Below, piece after piece: positions 33,741-47,030 of a stretch of 64,000 nt of DNA. Origin of the DNA: Macrolepiota albuminosa (taxonomy: Eukaryota > Basidiomycota > Agaricomycetes > Agaricales > Agaricaceae); the NCBI GenBank assembly GCA_027475525.1, contig JAMWFC010000087.1:248001-312000 (forward strand), given 5' to 3'. Under the pieces are notes generated by a model. It made no database searches. It was given only the letters and a program-made list of their open reading frames with translations, and was not told where the DNA came from. How positions within the stretch are numbered: position 1 is the first letter of the stretch; every line of letters starts with the position of its first letter. The position numbers were made by a program, and so were the translations under genes.

Positions 33741-36525
33741 TAAGGTTAATACATGCTGAAGAAGAACTAAATACAATCAAATATACAGATAGATCCAACA
33801 TCAAGTCACATTTTAAGGCAATGCATACTGCATGCTCAAAAGTAAACAATCAGGGGGCAGGGATTACTGATGAATAGTTTAAAACATACATCATTGAATC
33901 CATGCCAAGTTTCTGGGTGGCAGTGACTGGCACATTGATAATGGAGGAAAAGTCAGCAAAAGTAATATCAAGACTCACTATGCATGCTCTGTTGCTCCAT
34001 GGACTGAATGCAATAGCTCCATTAAAATCGGTTTAGGCATTGTCAATGCAAACAGGCAGACAATGAGGAGACAAAGATAAGCCAATGTGTGAGAACTGTA
34101 AGCAAACAGGACATATCAAGGAGAAATGTTTTAGAAAAGGTGGCAGATTAGAAGAACAGTTTCCCGACTGGTGGAAGAAGAACAATAAGACCACTCAAAG
34201 CACGACAACAACAATAACAACAACACTTCAGTTAAACTCTACATCCACTGCTGCAACAAATGCAAATGGTTTACTACAGGCCAGCATGACAGTAGTATTG
34301 GCTAACAATGCAAACAATAGTCACTGTCTGGCATTCACGGCATCCACTGCATCAGAGTCAGGAGTGACATGGAATATTACTACATATGCCAATTCCACAG
34401 CGAGTTGTCATTTCTTCATGAATAAAGCAGATTTTGTGACATATAATGCACCATCACTTGGGATAATAGTAGGATTGACTGTAAAAGGGGGCGAGTTCAA
34501 AACGCATGGCTGTAGAAAGGTTCGGAAATGGGTTCAGTATAATAGTGAGGTAATTGAGCTCACGTTTGACAATGCATTACACACATCAGATCTAACTTAT
34601 AACCTAATATCCATGGGATCTTTGGTACAAAAAGGAGTTCAAATAGAGATTGGTGGAGATGAAGCAACCCTTTTTACAATAGACAGGACACCTTTTTTAC
34701 ATTGTCCAATCAATGGAACTATGTTCACAGTTGAGTTTGTGGCCCTATCGCCTACAGCTATGGCAACAATGTTGTTATATCACCCAGTTGATTTCGAGAC
34801 CTGGCACCAACAGTTAGGACATGTGGGGGAGAGTACATTACAACGAATGACTTGCAAGGGGGTAGTCAATAGTTTAGACATAACAAAGATGTCAGTAACA
34901 GAGAAATGTGAAGACTGTATAATGGGGAAACACGTATGATGACCTTTTGACACCATCATTGAACCTGAGCATACACCATATGAGTGCATGGCTTTTGAAA
35001 TATGGGGACCTGCATAAGTTTTAACAACTGGTGATAAGCTCTCATGCTCATTGTTGTTGACCAAGGAGGAGCAGAATGCGATGCATGGTATCTTTCACAC
35101 AAGATGAAAAAAGCAATGGTGGAATGCTTGGAGGTCTTTGATAAGCATGTGAAAACACAAACTGGGTACAGGATCAAATGTGTGAGGACAGATGGCGGAA
35201 TGGAATTCATGAACGAGTTATGGAGCATGTACTGTGGGAAATGAGGTATAATTTATGAGATGACCCCACCACATTTATTGGCAGCCAATGGAGTTGTTGA
35301 AAGAAGGAACAAGACAATTCTTGACTTAGCTTGGAGTATGTTGCATGACTCACAACTCCCTGCTCATTACTGAGGAGAAGCTACATCAACTGCCATCTAT
35401 ATACTCGATGTGATCCCAAGCTCCAGGCACCCAGACAAGATGTCTTTTGAAATAAGAATAGGGAAAAAATCTAATGTTTCACACTTACAGCCATTTGGGT
35501 GTATGACATATGCAAAGGTGCTGAAGGCAGACGGTGGAAGTAAACTTGAAGTCCAATCAGTGAAGACCGTCTTGTTCAGGTATTTTGGAGTAGGAGACTA
35601 TAAGCTACTCAAACGACCTACTGGGCGCATATTCCAATTCTAAGATATCATTTTTGAGGAGGGGAGTGCAAATCGCACAACAAGGGATGAGCATCAGAAG
35701 AAGCCAGTAGACTTGATAGATGTCTTGGGAGTAACTACTAGAACAACACTCCTTGACAGCACAAACAGTGTTAATACCATCACTCCAGATCCACCACCGA
35801 TTATGATCACTAGTGGAGAAAACAATTAGCTGACAGAACTGAGGAGGTCAGCACAACTTGCTACCAAGGTAGCACATGACCCTGAGGAAAGTCATAGTGA
35901 CATGTCAGAGGGGAACTTGTTTGACCTGGAGAGTAAAGAAGAGACATTTCGAGCCATTCCAGATGCACTGTCAGCCACAGTTACAGAGACAGATGAGATG
36001 TGGGTTCCAAAGTTGTACTTAGAAGCAATGAAAAGACCAGACCTTTGACAAGGACCAATGGACAAGGAGATACAATGGATGCATGATCAAAAGATTTGAA
36101 GGCTAATTGAGCGACCTGCTGGTGTGAGGACAATGAAGAATAGATGGACTTTTGCACTTAAGTATGATGCCAACAGAAAAATCATTGGATGCAAGGCACA
36201 GCTGGTAGCAAAAGGTTTTTCTCAGATACTAGGAGTCAATTATTTTGCAATGTACATATTGGTGGTCAAGTACAAATCATTATAAATCAATCTTGCTGTA
36301 GGCATAGTACTCAATTATGAGATATGGCAGATTGATTATACTAGTGCTTACTTGAATGTCTCCACTCAAGTCCTAATATTGATAGAGCAACCTGAAGGAT
36401 ATGAGGTGCAACTGAGTGATGTTATTTGAGTCAACATCAACATAGGCCGTATGAGTTTGGAGGAGTATGGATGATACAAATGACAAAAAGAGTTCAGTAT
36501 CCTTGGTGGACAAAGCTATATATGG
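33741..36525 (+). mobile_element. Copia (Ty1) gag-pol remnant
   Basis: The plus-strand order is gag helices (about 33760-34030), then a CCHC zinc knuckle (CENCKQTGHIKEKC, 34088). Next are a protease-like region and the GAG-pre-integrase block (WHQQLGHVGESTL...CEDCIMGKH, 34800-34936). The integrase core has VVDQGG, DGGMEF and NGVVERRN (35040-35310). Reverse transcriptase follows (NRWTFALKYDAN, KAQLVAKGFSQ, IDYTSAYLN, 36120-36350), up to an LVDKAIYGT block where the next inverted repeat begins. Stops interrupt it at 34937 and 34940 (two TGA where RR precedes PFD), 35242, 35371 (Trp expected before GEAT) and 36046 (Trp expected before QGP), so it is inactive. The RNase H and LTRs are missing. 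Confidence 0.9.
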
Positions 36526-37404
36526 TACAAGGAATCAATCAGTTGGGAGGTCTGTTAGCGGTGCACTGATGCAGGAACATGGTGACATCAGAAACTTGGA
36601 TGGAAGTGGCAGCAGACACTGGCCAGCTCATGCCGACATGGAATGAAATAATTGCGATGGTGGTATTAACTTTAGAAGAAGAAATGATGACAGCAGAGGT
36701 GGGTGAAGCCACAGTAATAGCAGCAATGACAGGCAGAGCGGCAGTGGCAACAGCAGCAGCAGCAGCAATGACAATCATGGGAGAGACAGAGGAGGAAGAT
36801 GAGGTTGGGAGGAGGCCCCTATCGTAATTTCTTGCTTGCAAACCTAAATGTTGTACATTGTATATGTCGTATTGTATATGGTTGAACTTTGTATATAGTG
36901 TATGACAGATGTAGATAGTGTACTATAGATGTAGATAGCGTACTACATTGGACTAACAGGCTATACATCAGGACAGTGTGATACCAATAATGTTTCATTG
37001 CAGATGTTATAAGTGATTGGATAACTTGGACATGCTAATAATCAATTGTATTTAACATTTATTATATAAGCCTACGTTTCACAATCAGAAACTTGAAGTA
37101 TTAAACAGTGTAGGGGAATAACAAATCATAATACTATGCTACCGATTAAGGTGTTTTGGTAATCCTTTTACCTACTGGCAATAAAGTTCAGTTAGCTGAA
37201 CATTGACGATACAGGTTGGCATAAAGACATTATATACAAAAATATGAATGGTTGAGGTTGACTAGTAGTAAGCACTACTGGCACCCAATTGTGTTTCCTT
37301 GGAAAAAGGTAAAAAGGAAACCTGTTATGCCATTTCCAATGTATTAATTTCTGATAGAAAAAGTCTTCAGACAAAGGAAATTTGCCAGTTTCTATTGTAA
37401 AATA

Positions 37405-37558
37405 TAGCTACAAAACAGGCAACAGGTTTCTTTGACCTTTTTTTCATCAGAAACAGATTATGGCCTCAGTAGTGAAGTATTTAGCTACAAAACAGGCAAC
37501 AGGTTTCTTTGACCTTTTTTTCATCAGAAACAGATTATGGCCTCAGTAGTGAAGTATT
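37405..37558. repeat. 77-bp perfect tandem duplication (assembly overlap)
   Basis: Copies are 37405-37481 and 37482-37558, identical; the right inverted-repeat arm has a single copy. Confidence 0.92.
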
Positions 37559-37892
37559 AATGTAATTATTAGCTGCACCAATACCAATGATTAATAAAGG
37601 ATCTTCTACTATTATTATGAAACCATTCCACTAAAGATGTTTAATTGATCAGAGCTTTACTGACAATAGAGCAAAGACAACGTACCATTCAATGTTCCTT
37701 ATGAGAAGTGCGCCTAAGGCTCCAATGATGGAGGACACTGATCACTGCATAAACCCAGCAGCATGTGTTTAGTCTTGACGTCCAGCTACAGGTATAGAAT
37801 GTATATATAGATATTCTACTAACTACAATAAAAAGAACTAGAAATATAACATTTAATATGAGGATTTCAATATGCAGAAAGTGAACATACCT

Positions 37893-39151
37893 CTAGTCAA
37901 GCATGAAAATATTGGCCTTGACTATGCTCAGATCTACTTGATGAGGTATCGTTATGTTGCCGCACTGTGCATAACATTGAGCAAGTTCAAACATCAAGAA
38001 CACTTCACATACCAAATCCTTTCCACATGAAGTGAAATCAGGCTTGTTAGGCTCACAGCGTAGTATATGTTTGGCAACAATGAGCTTTGCATTCCACTCA
38101 ACCTCTTTCGAAGCATCTGAGTAAGTCCAAACTTCATCAAGCTGTTGATTTTTGTGAGTATGGAACACGGCAACAAGAATTCCTCATCCATCAAAAGCTT
38201 TCATTGTGAGATGTTTCCGTTTGTTACAATGCGTATAGCTCCTGACTCAAGGTCAATGAACGAGCAAACTAAGAGGTCAAAACATACAGAAAAATGAGAT
38301 GAGTGGGTCTGATACAATACAGCACATCTGAGTACCTCTCCGTCACCTGGAGAATCCCCTGATGAGACATGGCACACATCTTAATTCCAGAGGGGTGGTG
38401 GGAGGATGTGTAAGGGCGCCACAATAGGATATTGTGGTAGTGCTCCATGTGATAGTAAATTGAGGATGAAAGAACATGTTAGATGTCTTTGAACGTATGT
38501 CTTGCTAGTGCAAACAACAAAACCTCAGTCCGTAACAGCATTTAAAAATGCTAAAGTCTGTAACATCATTATACAAGCATCCCAGGAGCACTCTAGATTA
38601 TAGCTTGTCGACGCACAACGGCCGCTTAAACAGTGAATGTCTTGCTGGTAAGGGTCGTAGCATGCTGAGTTGTCTCTGCCATCATACTTAGAGGGAGAAG
38701 CACCATGAAGGGGCACACAAGGGAGCGGAGAAGGACATAAAGAAAAAAATAAGGGGACAACGTAGAAAAGCTCGGATTGGAGAAGATATCAAATCGAGTA
38801 GTACATGCCTTGGTTTGGAGGAACGAAGCATATAAATACCTCTGCTTAGATGAGGAGATACTTAGAATCATGATGTCAATAATACGGTGGTGGCAACCTG
38901 TATTCATCACAAACACATCAATAAGGGATATAGAAACAGCAATGGCGAATGACCATGAGAAAACGCATACAATTCGGAGTAGAGTCTGAAGTAAGTAGTA
39001 TGGAATCCAAATCACTGTCAGAAGAGTCTGAATAAGAATATTTAACTTTGAGCATAGCCTGTTGTGGCTCCATGTTAAGCCATGGCACATTAATAATTGG
39101 TCGTAATGATAGCTTGTCGTATGGCAGACTGTCAAAATTAGTAATTGCCAT
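37893..39151 (-). pseudogene. Gene-like region in the left arm, unknown function
   Basis: Minus-strand pieces start at ATG 39151 (MAITNFDSL...NVPWLN, then YSDSSDSDLDS). They continue through SLIDVFVMNTGCHHRIIDIM and HGASPSKYDGRDNSACYD, ending with a piece containing EVWTYSDASKEVEWNAKLIV and CGKDLVCEVF (about 38160-37893). The same order of pieces occurs in the right arm on the opposite strand. The pieces are in different frames and I could not build a full spliced model. No known domain is recognised. Conservation between the two arms at protein level suggests it was once coding. Confidence 0.35.
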
Positions 39152-39639
39152 GATCTAGTAAATCAATAATTTGTTGTTATATATCTATTGTGCTGGATAA
39201 CAGACCTCTCAAGTAACAATAGGTGTTCATTAGATAGTGGCAATATGCCGAATGTTTTGGGGGGTATCTCAGCCCTAGTATTCAAGGATCTCTCTCCACA
39301 GAAGTCAGCCAAGAAAATGAGTCATAATGCATGTGTCTGCTCCAATATATGATTTTTGCGTGGCAGCTATTGTCTGCAATCTAATATTGTGTTCTGTCGT
39401 GCCTGTACTAGGCAGGACATAGAAAGACTTGCAAATAGTCAACAAAAATAGGTCTATTTTTCAGAGACCGCTGGATCTATGGGTTGACTGGACATCCAAT
39501 ACATCTGGCAAGGAAAGAACGTCAGCCAAATAAAACATTGTTTGATTGGAACATTATGGACCAAGTGGGTGTAGAGAATGTGTTAAAACAGACCCAATCG
39601 TAGCTACATTCTGGCGTATATAGATATCAAATATTAACA

Positions 39640-40930
39640 TAGTAAAGCTACAGAACAAATGATGTTAAAAAGGGAAGACATTATTCCCACACATATATGT
39701 AACCATACAGACAAATGGTAGTATCACATGACATTAAAAATTGAAGACATTGTAGTACTTGGTTGCAAGTAGTACTGATAGTTCTGGGGCTTTCTTGAAG
39801 TCTTAGAAAGTGACCTCTAATCCACACTGGTGCTTGATGATAAGGTTGATGTATTGGGTGCTTCACAGAATATCAAATATCCTGATGGGCAGAAGAAGGT
39901 TCTCAATAAACTCCAGCCTAAGTAGTTCACTCCCTGGAAACTACCGAGCCTTTGTCTATCAATAGACTTCCAATAAGAGGTGTTCAATAAACTCTAGCCT
40001 AAGTGATTCACTCCCTGGGAACCACCGAGCCTTTGCCTATCAATTGCCTGTCTATTCTCTACTAAACTTGGGCTATTTATACTGTTTTTCTGGTGCACAG
40101 ACCACTATCTACACATGACTCTTTTGTTGTCAACTCCCCAGCCTCCAGAACATATTTGATAGTCCAATTTCCCTTTTGGGAGGCATGTTTTGGTGCCACC
40201 AGTTCCACCATTCCTCCAGATGTCTCTGATTGCCACTTCCCCATTTGCTTCAGCTCCATTTAGCATGATCCCATTCATAGATCCTTCTTTCCCCTTTTAG
40301 CGCTTCCCTGCATTCCATGCTTCTTTTGACATCCCTCCATGCTTCTTTTCCTTTCCCCTTTCAGTCATGTCAAATCGGGCATTGTCAGATCTGATCTTGA
40401 TCTAAATCATCACAAATTGATCCCATTTTGTCACTTCTGCCAGCTCTCATGCTTCCCCTCCCCATTACAGTGGTTGGACTATTGTTGAGTAGATAGCTTG
40501 AGTTGGTCCCTGCCCTTTGTTCTGTACTGTCTGTGTATTTATTGGGGTGTTTTTGGAGATATAATTTGTTGAGACTGCTACCAGGAGGCTTACAGTTTTC
40601 AGCCCATAATTAAATGTTTATTTTGACTTCTGGTGCATGTTGTGTCCCTGACTGCTAGTACAGCATCGTATCAACATTATTCCCACACATCTCTGTAACC
40701 GTACAGACAAACGGTAGTATCAATAACGTTAAAAATTGAAGACATTATTTCTATGCATCTCTGTAACTATACAGACGTACAGTAGTATCACATGACATTA
40801 AAAAGTGAAGACATTACTCCCACGCGTACCTAGTCTACTGCTGACTAAGTAACCATACAGATGAACATATATCACATGATGTTAAAAATCAAAGACATTA
40901 TTCCCATGCTTACCTAAAGGAAGTAATGGC
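39640..40930. repeat. Minisatellite array, left, interrupted by a solo LTR
   Basis: Units of about 57-85 bp carry TTAAAAATTGAAGACATTAT, CCCACACAT and a CTGTAACC.TACAGAC block. They are seen at 39640-39750 and resume at 40674-40930. The orientation is opposite to the right array. Confidence 0.8.
39751..40673. mobile_element. Solo LTR nested in the minisatellite array
   Basis: A 923-bp segment begins TGTAGTACTTGG and ends GCATCGTATCA. It is flanked by ACAT (39747-39750 and 40674-40677). Removing it and one ACAT rejoins the minisatellite motif GAAGACATTATTCCCACAC exactly, which is the expected signature of an LTR insertion followed by LTR-LTR recombination. The TG...CA ends support an LTR. A perfect 4-bp target repeat is seen; a fifth base does not match. 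Inside, an 81-bp direct repeat (diverged) lies at 39904-40060. No coding sequence is present. Confidence 0.8.
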
Positions 40931-42734
40931 AATAAGAACAAACACAGTCACATGGTGGCAAAAATTGAAGACATTTTTCCCACACATAGTCCGCTGCACA
41001 GAAAAACGGGGCCCACACTTGTCTGAATGATAGCTAAAGAACAAGAGCACCTCAAAGGTTGAGAATAGTATTAACAGATAGTGTTGAGAGAATAGAAACA
41101 GCAAAATAAGAGAATGATAGAAGAAATAAGGAAATGAATGAAAGGAGATAACAGATAGTGTTGAGAGAATAGAAACAGCAAAATAAGAGAATGATAGAAG
41201 AAATAAGGAAATGAATGAAAGGAGAGTGAAGGAATAAGGAGTGAAAGAAGGAAGAAATGAGGAGTCCCCTGACAGCTAGATGTTCTTACTAATGTACCCA
41301 GTATTGTACAAGGGCTTGTCAACTCAATTAAAAGGTTAACCAGACCTCATCTAGTACTCAGAGATAGTGCAAGGCAGCGCTTTTGCACATAGCACCCCAT
41401 TTTAGACTGCTCCAACTGAGCAGCATTTAGAGTTTGTAGTAGACAATACTGCTGGACCAGGACAGTCATTATTGATGACAACTCAGCATCAGCAAGGACT
41501 GGTAGTACAGGTTAGTGGTGAGAACAATGAGGTCATACAGACAGAACAGGTGCCACCAGCACCTAAGAAACAGGAGTTGCACCTCAGGAAAGTTCTGGAC
41601 TTAGAGTCAGAACTGGAATCCTCAGATGATAAGGAGAGTAAAAAGTTGCTTTTGAGCTTGTCTATCCAGTTACAACTAGTTTTTTTGGACCAATATGAAA
41701 GCATCTGCAGCTTTATATAGTAAAGCATTTACAATTGTTGGCTGCTAGAAGCCATGATGCACCTTAGCCAGATTCAACTGAATATATTGAATTGTTTATA
41801 TGCATTTTTGAACTCAAAGAATTAAGTGTCTCAAGCATAAGGCAGCCTGAGGATCAGCAATCTCAACAGCCACACTGGCCAACTTAGTGGAATGCAAAAT
41901 AATTGTGTGCTGATGAGTGCCAGTAATTGCAGATGCAATGAATCTATTGAATGCATCTTGTCAGGCAAATGAATCACAGCAAGACTATATTTGGCATCAG
42001 AATGCTGGAAACCATCAATGCAGTGTTAGTGGAGTGTCTCAACAAGTGTTATCTGAGGTTGAGACTGTGATAACTACTCTATCTAAACAGATGAGCCAAT
42101 TGTAGCTTAGGAGGTTAACACACCTTAGAAGCAAGTCACTATCAAGGAAGGAGTGGATGAATTTCATGCTTTGGAGGAACATGTTAGACCTTGTTGCATA
42201 GTATGACATGTCCACCTGGTGGACAATTGGCAAAAATATGTTAATTATCAGATAATGTGCAATCAGGACTTGTGCAACCATGAAAAGTTGCTCATTAGCA
42301 ACCAGAAGATAGTATTACACCTGTCAATGATATGCAGCAACAGTTTGCTGCTCAAACTGCTGAACTAGATAGAAATCTGAATAGTAGTGATGAGAATAGG
42401 GGGCATAATCATTGCAACAATGATTATGTAGGCTATGATTGTAGTAGAAATAACAATTGAGATGACAGAGATTGTTGTGGCAGTAGTAGACACTCTAGTG
42501 CACCACCAGTGTACCAAGATGTGAGGTAGCAGCCTGTATCATGGCCAGAACAAGCAGGCAATAAGTACTTGTATTGCAGCTCTCAGATATTCTCAATGTC
42601 TGCTCCTCATGAGTTGTGTTCCGAGATCTAGAATAGATCAAGGTTTTTCTGTGCAGTGGACTATGTGTGAGAAAAATGTCTTTGATTTTTGCTGTCATGT
42701 AACTGTGTTTGTTCTCATTACTTCCTTCAGGTAA
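40931..42734. other. Centre of the second inverted repeat; retrotransposon-like remnants
   Basis: This unpaired spacer contains a frame at 41472-41720 (VPPAPKKQELHLRKVLDLES) that recalls the acidic N-terminal part of basidiomycete gypsy gag proteins. Further short broken pieces lie downstream to about 42650 with many stops. I cannot assign a family with confidence. A 77-bp duplication lies at 41072-41225. Confidence 0.35.
41072..41225. repeat. 77-bp perfect tandem duplication (assembly overlap)
   Basis: Copies are 41072-41148 and 41149-41225, identical. Confidence 0.92.
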
Positions 42735-43640
42735 GCATGGGAATAATGTCTTCAATTTTTAACGTCATGTGATACTACCGTTTGTCTGTATGGTTACTTA
42801 GTCAGCAGTAGACTATGTATGTGTAAAAGTAATGTCTTCACTTTTTAATGTCATGTGATACTACCGTACGTCTGTACAGTTACAGAGATGCGTGAAAATA
42901 ATGTCTTCGATTTTTAATGTCATGTGATACTACCATACTACATGGTTACAGAGATGTGTGGGAATAATGTCTTCAATTTTTAACGTCATGTGATACTACC
43001 GTTTGTCTGTACGGTTACTTAGTCAGCAGTAGACTATGTACATGTGGGAGTAATGTCTTCACTTTTTAATGTCATGTAATACTACCGTTCGTCTGTATGG
43101 TTACAGAGATGCATGGGAATAATGTCTTCAATTTTTAACGTCATGTGATACTACCATTTGTCTGTACGGTTACTTAGTCAGCAGTAGACTATGTATGCAT
43201 GGGAGTAATGTCTTCACTTTTTAACGTCATGTGATACTACCGTATGTCTGTACGGTTACAGAGATGCGTGGAAATAATGTCTTCGATTTTTAACATCATG
43301 TGATACTACTGTACTACATGGTTACAGAGATGTATAGGAATAATGTCTTCCATTTTTAACGTTATGTGATACTACCATTTGTCTGTACGGTTACTTAGTC
43401 AGCAGTAGACTATGTACACGTGGGAGTAATATCTTTACTTTTTAACATCATGTGATACTACCATTTGTCTGTACGGTTACAGAGATGCATGGGAATAATG
43501 TCTTCACTTTTTAACATCATGTGATACTACCGTACTATGTGGTTACAGAGATGCATGGGAATAAGGTCTTCAATTTTTAATGTCATGTGATACTAGTATG
43601 GTTACATATATGTGTGGGAATAGTGTCTTCCTTTTTAACG
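42735..43640. repeat. Minisatellite array, right, with higher-order structure
   Basis: About 13 units share AATGTCTTC..TTTTTAA.GTCATG and GTGATACTACC. Three subtypes are interleaved: one with TTAGTCAGCAGTAGACTATG, one with a CTGTACGGTTACAGAGATG block, and one shortened with ACTACATGGTTAC. Neighbouring units differ by point changes. The array is in inverted orientation to 39640-40930. Confidence 0.85.
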
Positions 43641-46600
43641 TCATTTGTTCCATAGCTTTACTATGTTAATATTTGATATCTACATTTGCCAGAATGTAGC
43701 CATGGTTGGGTCTGTTTTAACACATTCTCTACACCCACTCAGTCCGTAATGTTCCAATCAAACAATGTTTTATTTGGCTGATGTTCTTTCCTTGCCAGAT
43801 GTATTGGATGTCCAGTCGACCCATAGATCCAGTGGTCTCTGCAAAATAGGCCTATTTTGATGACTAATTGTGAGTCTTTCTATGTCCTGCCTAGTACAGG
43901 CATGACAGGACACGATATTAGATCACATACAATAGCCGCCACGTGAAAATCATATATTGGAGCAGACACATGCATTATGAGTTATTTCCTTGGCTGCCTT
44001 CTGTGGAAAGCGATCCCTGAATATCAGGGCTGAGATACCCCCCGAAAGATTTGGCATATCGCCACTATCTAATGAACACCTATTGTCATTTGAGAGGTCT
44101 GTTATCCAGTGCAATAGATATATGACAACAAATCATTGATTTACTAGATCATGGCAATTACTGATTTCGACAGTCTGCCATGCGACAAGCCGTCATTACG
44201 ACTAATTATTAATGTGCCACACCTTAACATGGAGCAACAACAGGCTATGCTCAAATTTAAATGTTCTTATTCAGACTCTTCCGACAGTGATTTGGATTTC
44301 CATACTACTTACTTCAGACTCTACTCCAAATCGTATGTGTTTTCTCATGGTTGTTCACCATCGCTGTTTCTATATCCCTTATTGATGTGTTGGTGACAAA
44401 TACAGGTTGCCACCACCGTATCATTGACATCATGATTCCAAGTATCTCCTCGCCTAAGCAGAGGTATTTATATGTTTTGTTCCCCAAAACCAAGACACGT
44501 ACTACTCGATTTGATGTCTTCTCCAATCCGAGCTTCTCTACGTTATCCCCTTATCTTTTCCTTTATGTCCTTCTCTGCTTCCTCATGTGCCCTTTCATGG
44601 TGCTTCTCCCTCTAAGTATGATGGCAGAGACAACTCAGCATGCTACGACTCTTACCAGCAAGACATTTGCTGTTTAAGTGGCTGTTGTGTGTTGACGAGC
44701 CATAATCTAGAGTGCTCCCAGGATGCTCGTATAATGATGTTACAGACTTCAGCATTTTCAAATGCTATTATGGACTGAGGTTTTGTTGTTTGCACTAGCA
44801 AGACATACGTTCAAAGACATCTAACATGTTCTTTCATCCTCAATTTACTACCACATGGAGCACTACCACAATATCCTATTGTGGCGCCCTTACACATCCT
44901 CCCACCACCCCTCTGGAATTAAGATGCGCGCCATGTCTTGTCAGGGGATTTTCCAGGTGACGGAGAGGTATTCAGATGTGCTGTATTATATTAGACCTGC
45001 TCATCTCATTTTTCTGTATGTTTTGACCTCTTGGTTTGCTTGTTCATTGACCTTGAGTCAGGAGCTATACACATCGTGACAAACGGACCCATCTCACAAC
45101 AAAAGCTTTCGATAGATGAGGAATTCTTGTTGCCACATTCCATACTCACAAAAATCAATGGCTTGATGAAGTTTGGACTTACTCAGATGCTTCAAAAGAG
45201 GTCAAGTGGAATGCAAAGCTTATCATTGCCAAACAGATAGTATGCTGCGAGCCTAATGAGCCTGATTTCACTTCATGTGGAAAGGATTTGGTATGTGAAG
45301 TGTTCTTGACATTCGAACTTGCTCAATGTTATGCGCAGTGCGGCAAAGTAATGATACCTCATTAAGTAGATTTGGGCATAGTCAAGGCCAATATTTTCAT
45401 GCTTGACTAGAGGTATGTTCACTTTCTGCATATTGAAATCCTCATATTAAATGTTATATTTCTAGTTCTTTTTATTGTAGTTAGTAGAATATCTATATAT
45501 ACATTCTATACCTGTAGCTGGACGTCAAGACTAAACACATGCTGCTGGGTTTATGCAGTGATCAGTGTCCTCCATCATTGGAGCCTTAGGCGCACTTCTC
45601 ATAAGGAACATTGAATGGTACGTTGTCTTTGCTCTATTGTCAGTAAAGCTCTTATTGATTAAACGTCTTTAGTGGAATGGTTTCATAATAATAGTAGAAG
45701 ACCCTTTATTAATCATTGGTATAGGTGCAGCTAATTATTACATTAATACTTCACTACTGAGGCCATAATTTGTTTCTTATCAAAAAAGGGGCAAAGAAAC
45801 CTGTTGCCTGTTCCGTAGGTAGGTTTTACAATAGAAACCGGCAAATTTCCTTTGTCTGAAGACTTTTTCGATTGGAAATTGATACATTGGAAATGGCATA
45901 ACAGGTTTTCTTTTCACTTTTTTTTTCAAGGAAACACAATTGGGTGCCATTAGTGCTTACTACTAGTGTCAGGGGACTCCTCGCTCTTGTCTGGTCACAA
46001 TTTCCTTTTCCAGAGTTTCCGGAGAACTCCAGAGCATTTCCCGTGCCCCGGAGTTCTCCCGGCCTCCCAGAGCTAGCCGTTGGATACTGTACAGTCGTTC
46101 CCACACCCGTCTGCCCCCGTACTGATGTGCCGCACTGGCAGAGGAATCCTTAGACTTGTTCTCTTTGGATTTCCCTCTGCCAGGTGATTAGTTATTGATT
46201 GTACTGTCGTTACTGGCTCTAATATACTTTGGATTTCCCTCTGCCAGTTGTGTGATAGTGCCGCAACCTCCAGAGGTCGCCCTTACAACTAGTTAACCGT
46301 TCATATTTTTGTATATAATGTCTTTATGCCAACCTGGATCGTCAACGTTCAGCTAACTGAGCTTTATTGCCAGTAGGTAAAAGGATTACCAAAACACCTT
46401 AATCGGTATCATAGTATCATGATTTGTTATTCCCCTACACTGTTTAATACTTCAAGTTTCTGATTGTGATAACGTAGGCTTGTTAAATACAATTGATTAT
46501 TAGCATGTACAAGTCACCTGATCACTTATAATGTCCACAATGAAATATTGTCGGTATCACACCGTCCTGATGTATAGCCCGTTAGTCCAATGTAGTACAC

Positions 46601-47030
46601 TATCTACATCTATAGTACACTATCTACATCTGTAGTACACTATATACAACGTTCAACGATATACAGTACAACATATAAAATGTACAACATTTAGGGTTGT
46701 GAGCAAGAAATTACGATGGGGGCCTCCTCCCAACCTCATCTTCCTCCTCTGTCTCTCTCACGGTCATCGTCGCTGCTGCTGCCGCTTCAACCATTGCCGC
46801 TGTTGCTACTGTCCCTCTGCCTGTCATTGCTGCCATCACTGCGGCTTCACCCGCCTCCGCTGTTGTCATTTCTTCTTCTAAAGTTGATACCAACATTGCA
46901 ATTATTTCATTCCGTGTTGGCATAGGCTGGCCAGCGTCCGCTGCCACTTACATCCATCCAAGTTTCCGGTGTCACTGCGTTCCTGCATCAGTGCGCTACT
47001 AACAGACCTCCCAACTGATCGATTCCTTGC
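43641..47030. repeat. Right arm of the second long inverted repeat
   Basis: Partner of 36526-39750 in reverse complement. Homology reaches GATTCCTTG at about 47023, which also covers the last codons of the minus-strand zinc-cluster-like gene, so the arm may extend into that gene and the left arm may be truncated. A segment at about 45966-46280 (TTCCAGAGTTTCC region) is unique to this arm and may be an insertion. Confidence 0.8.
44151..45412 (+). pseudogene. Gene-like region in the right arm, unknown function
   Basis: Plus-strand counterpart of 37893-39151. It starts at ATG 44151 (MAITDFDSL...NVPHLN), then SLIDVLVTNTGCHHRIIDIM and HGASPSKYDGRDNSACYD. The end pieces near 45110-45400 include the CGKDLVCEVF block in a shifted frame. 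The pieces lie in several frames; no complete model and no known domain. Confidence 0.35.

Larger units (their letters stand above)
36526..39750. repeat. Left arm of the second long inverted repeat
   Basis: Homologous in reverse complement to about 43600-47030. The two arms share the Glu/Ala-rich frame at the outer end (36579-36827 plus versus 46947-46711 minus), the block around 37192-37374 and the gene-like frames at 37893-39151. The arm includes one 77-bp duplication (37405-37558) absent from the right arm. Its outer end abuts the copia reverse transcriptase. Confidence 0.85.
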
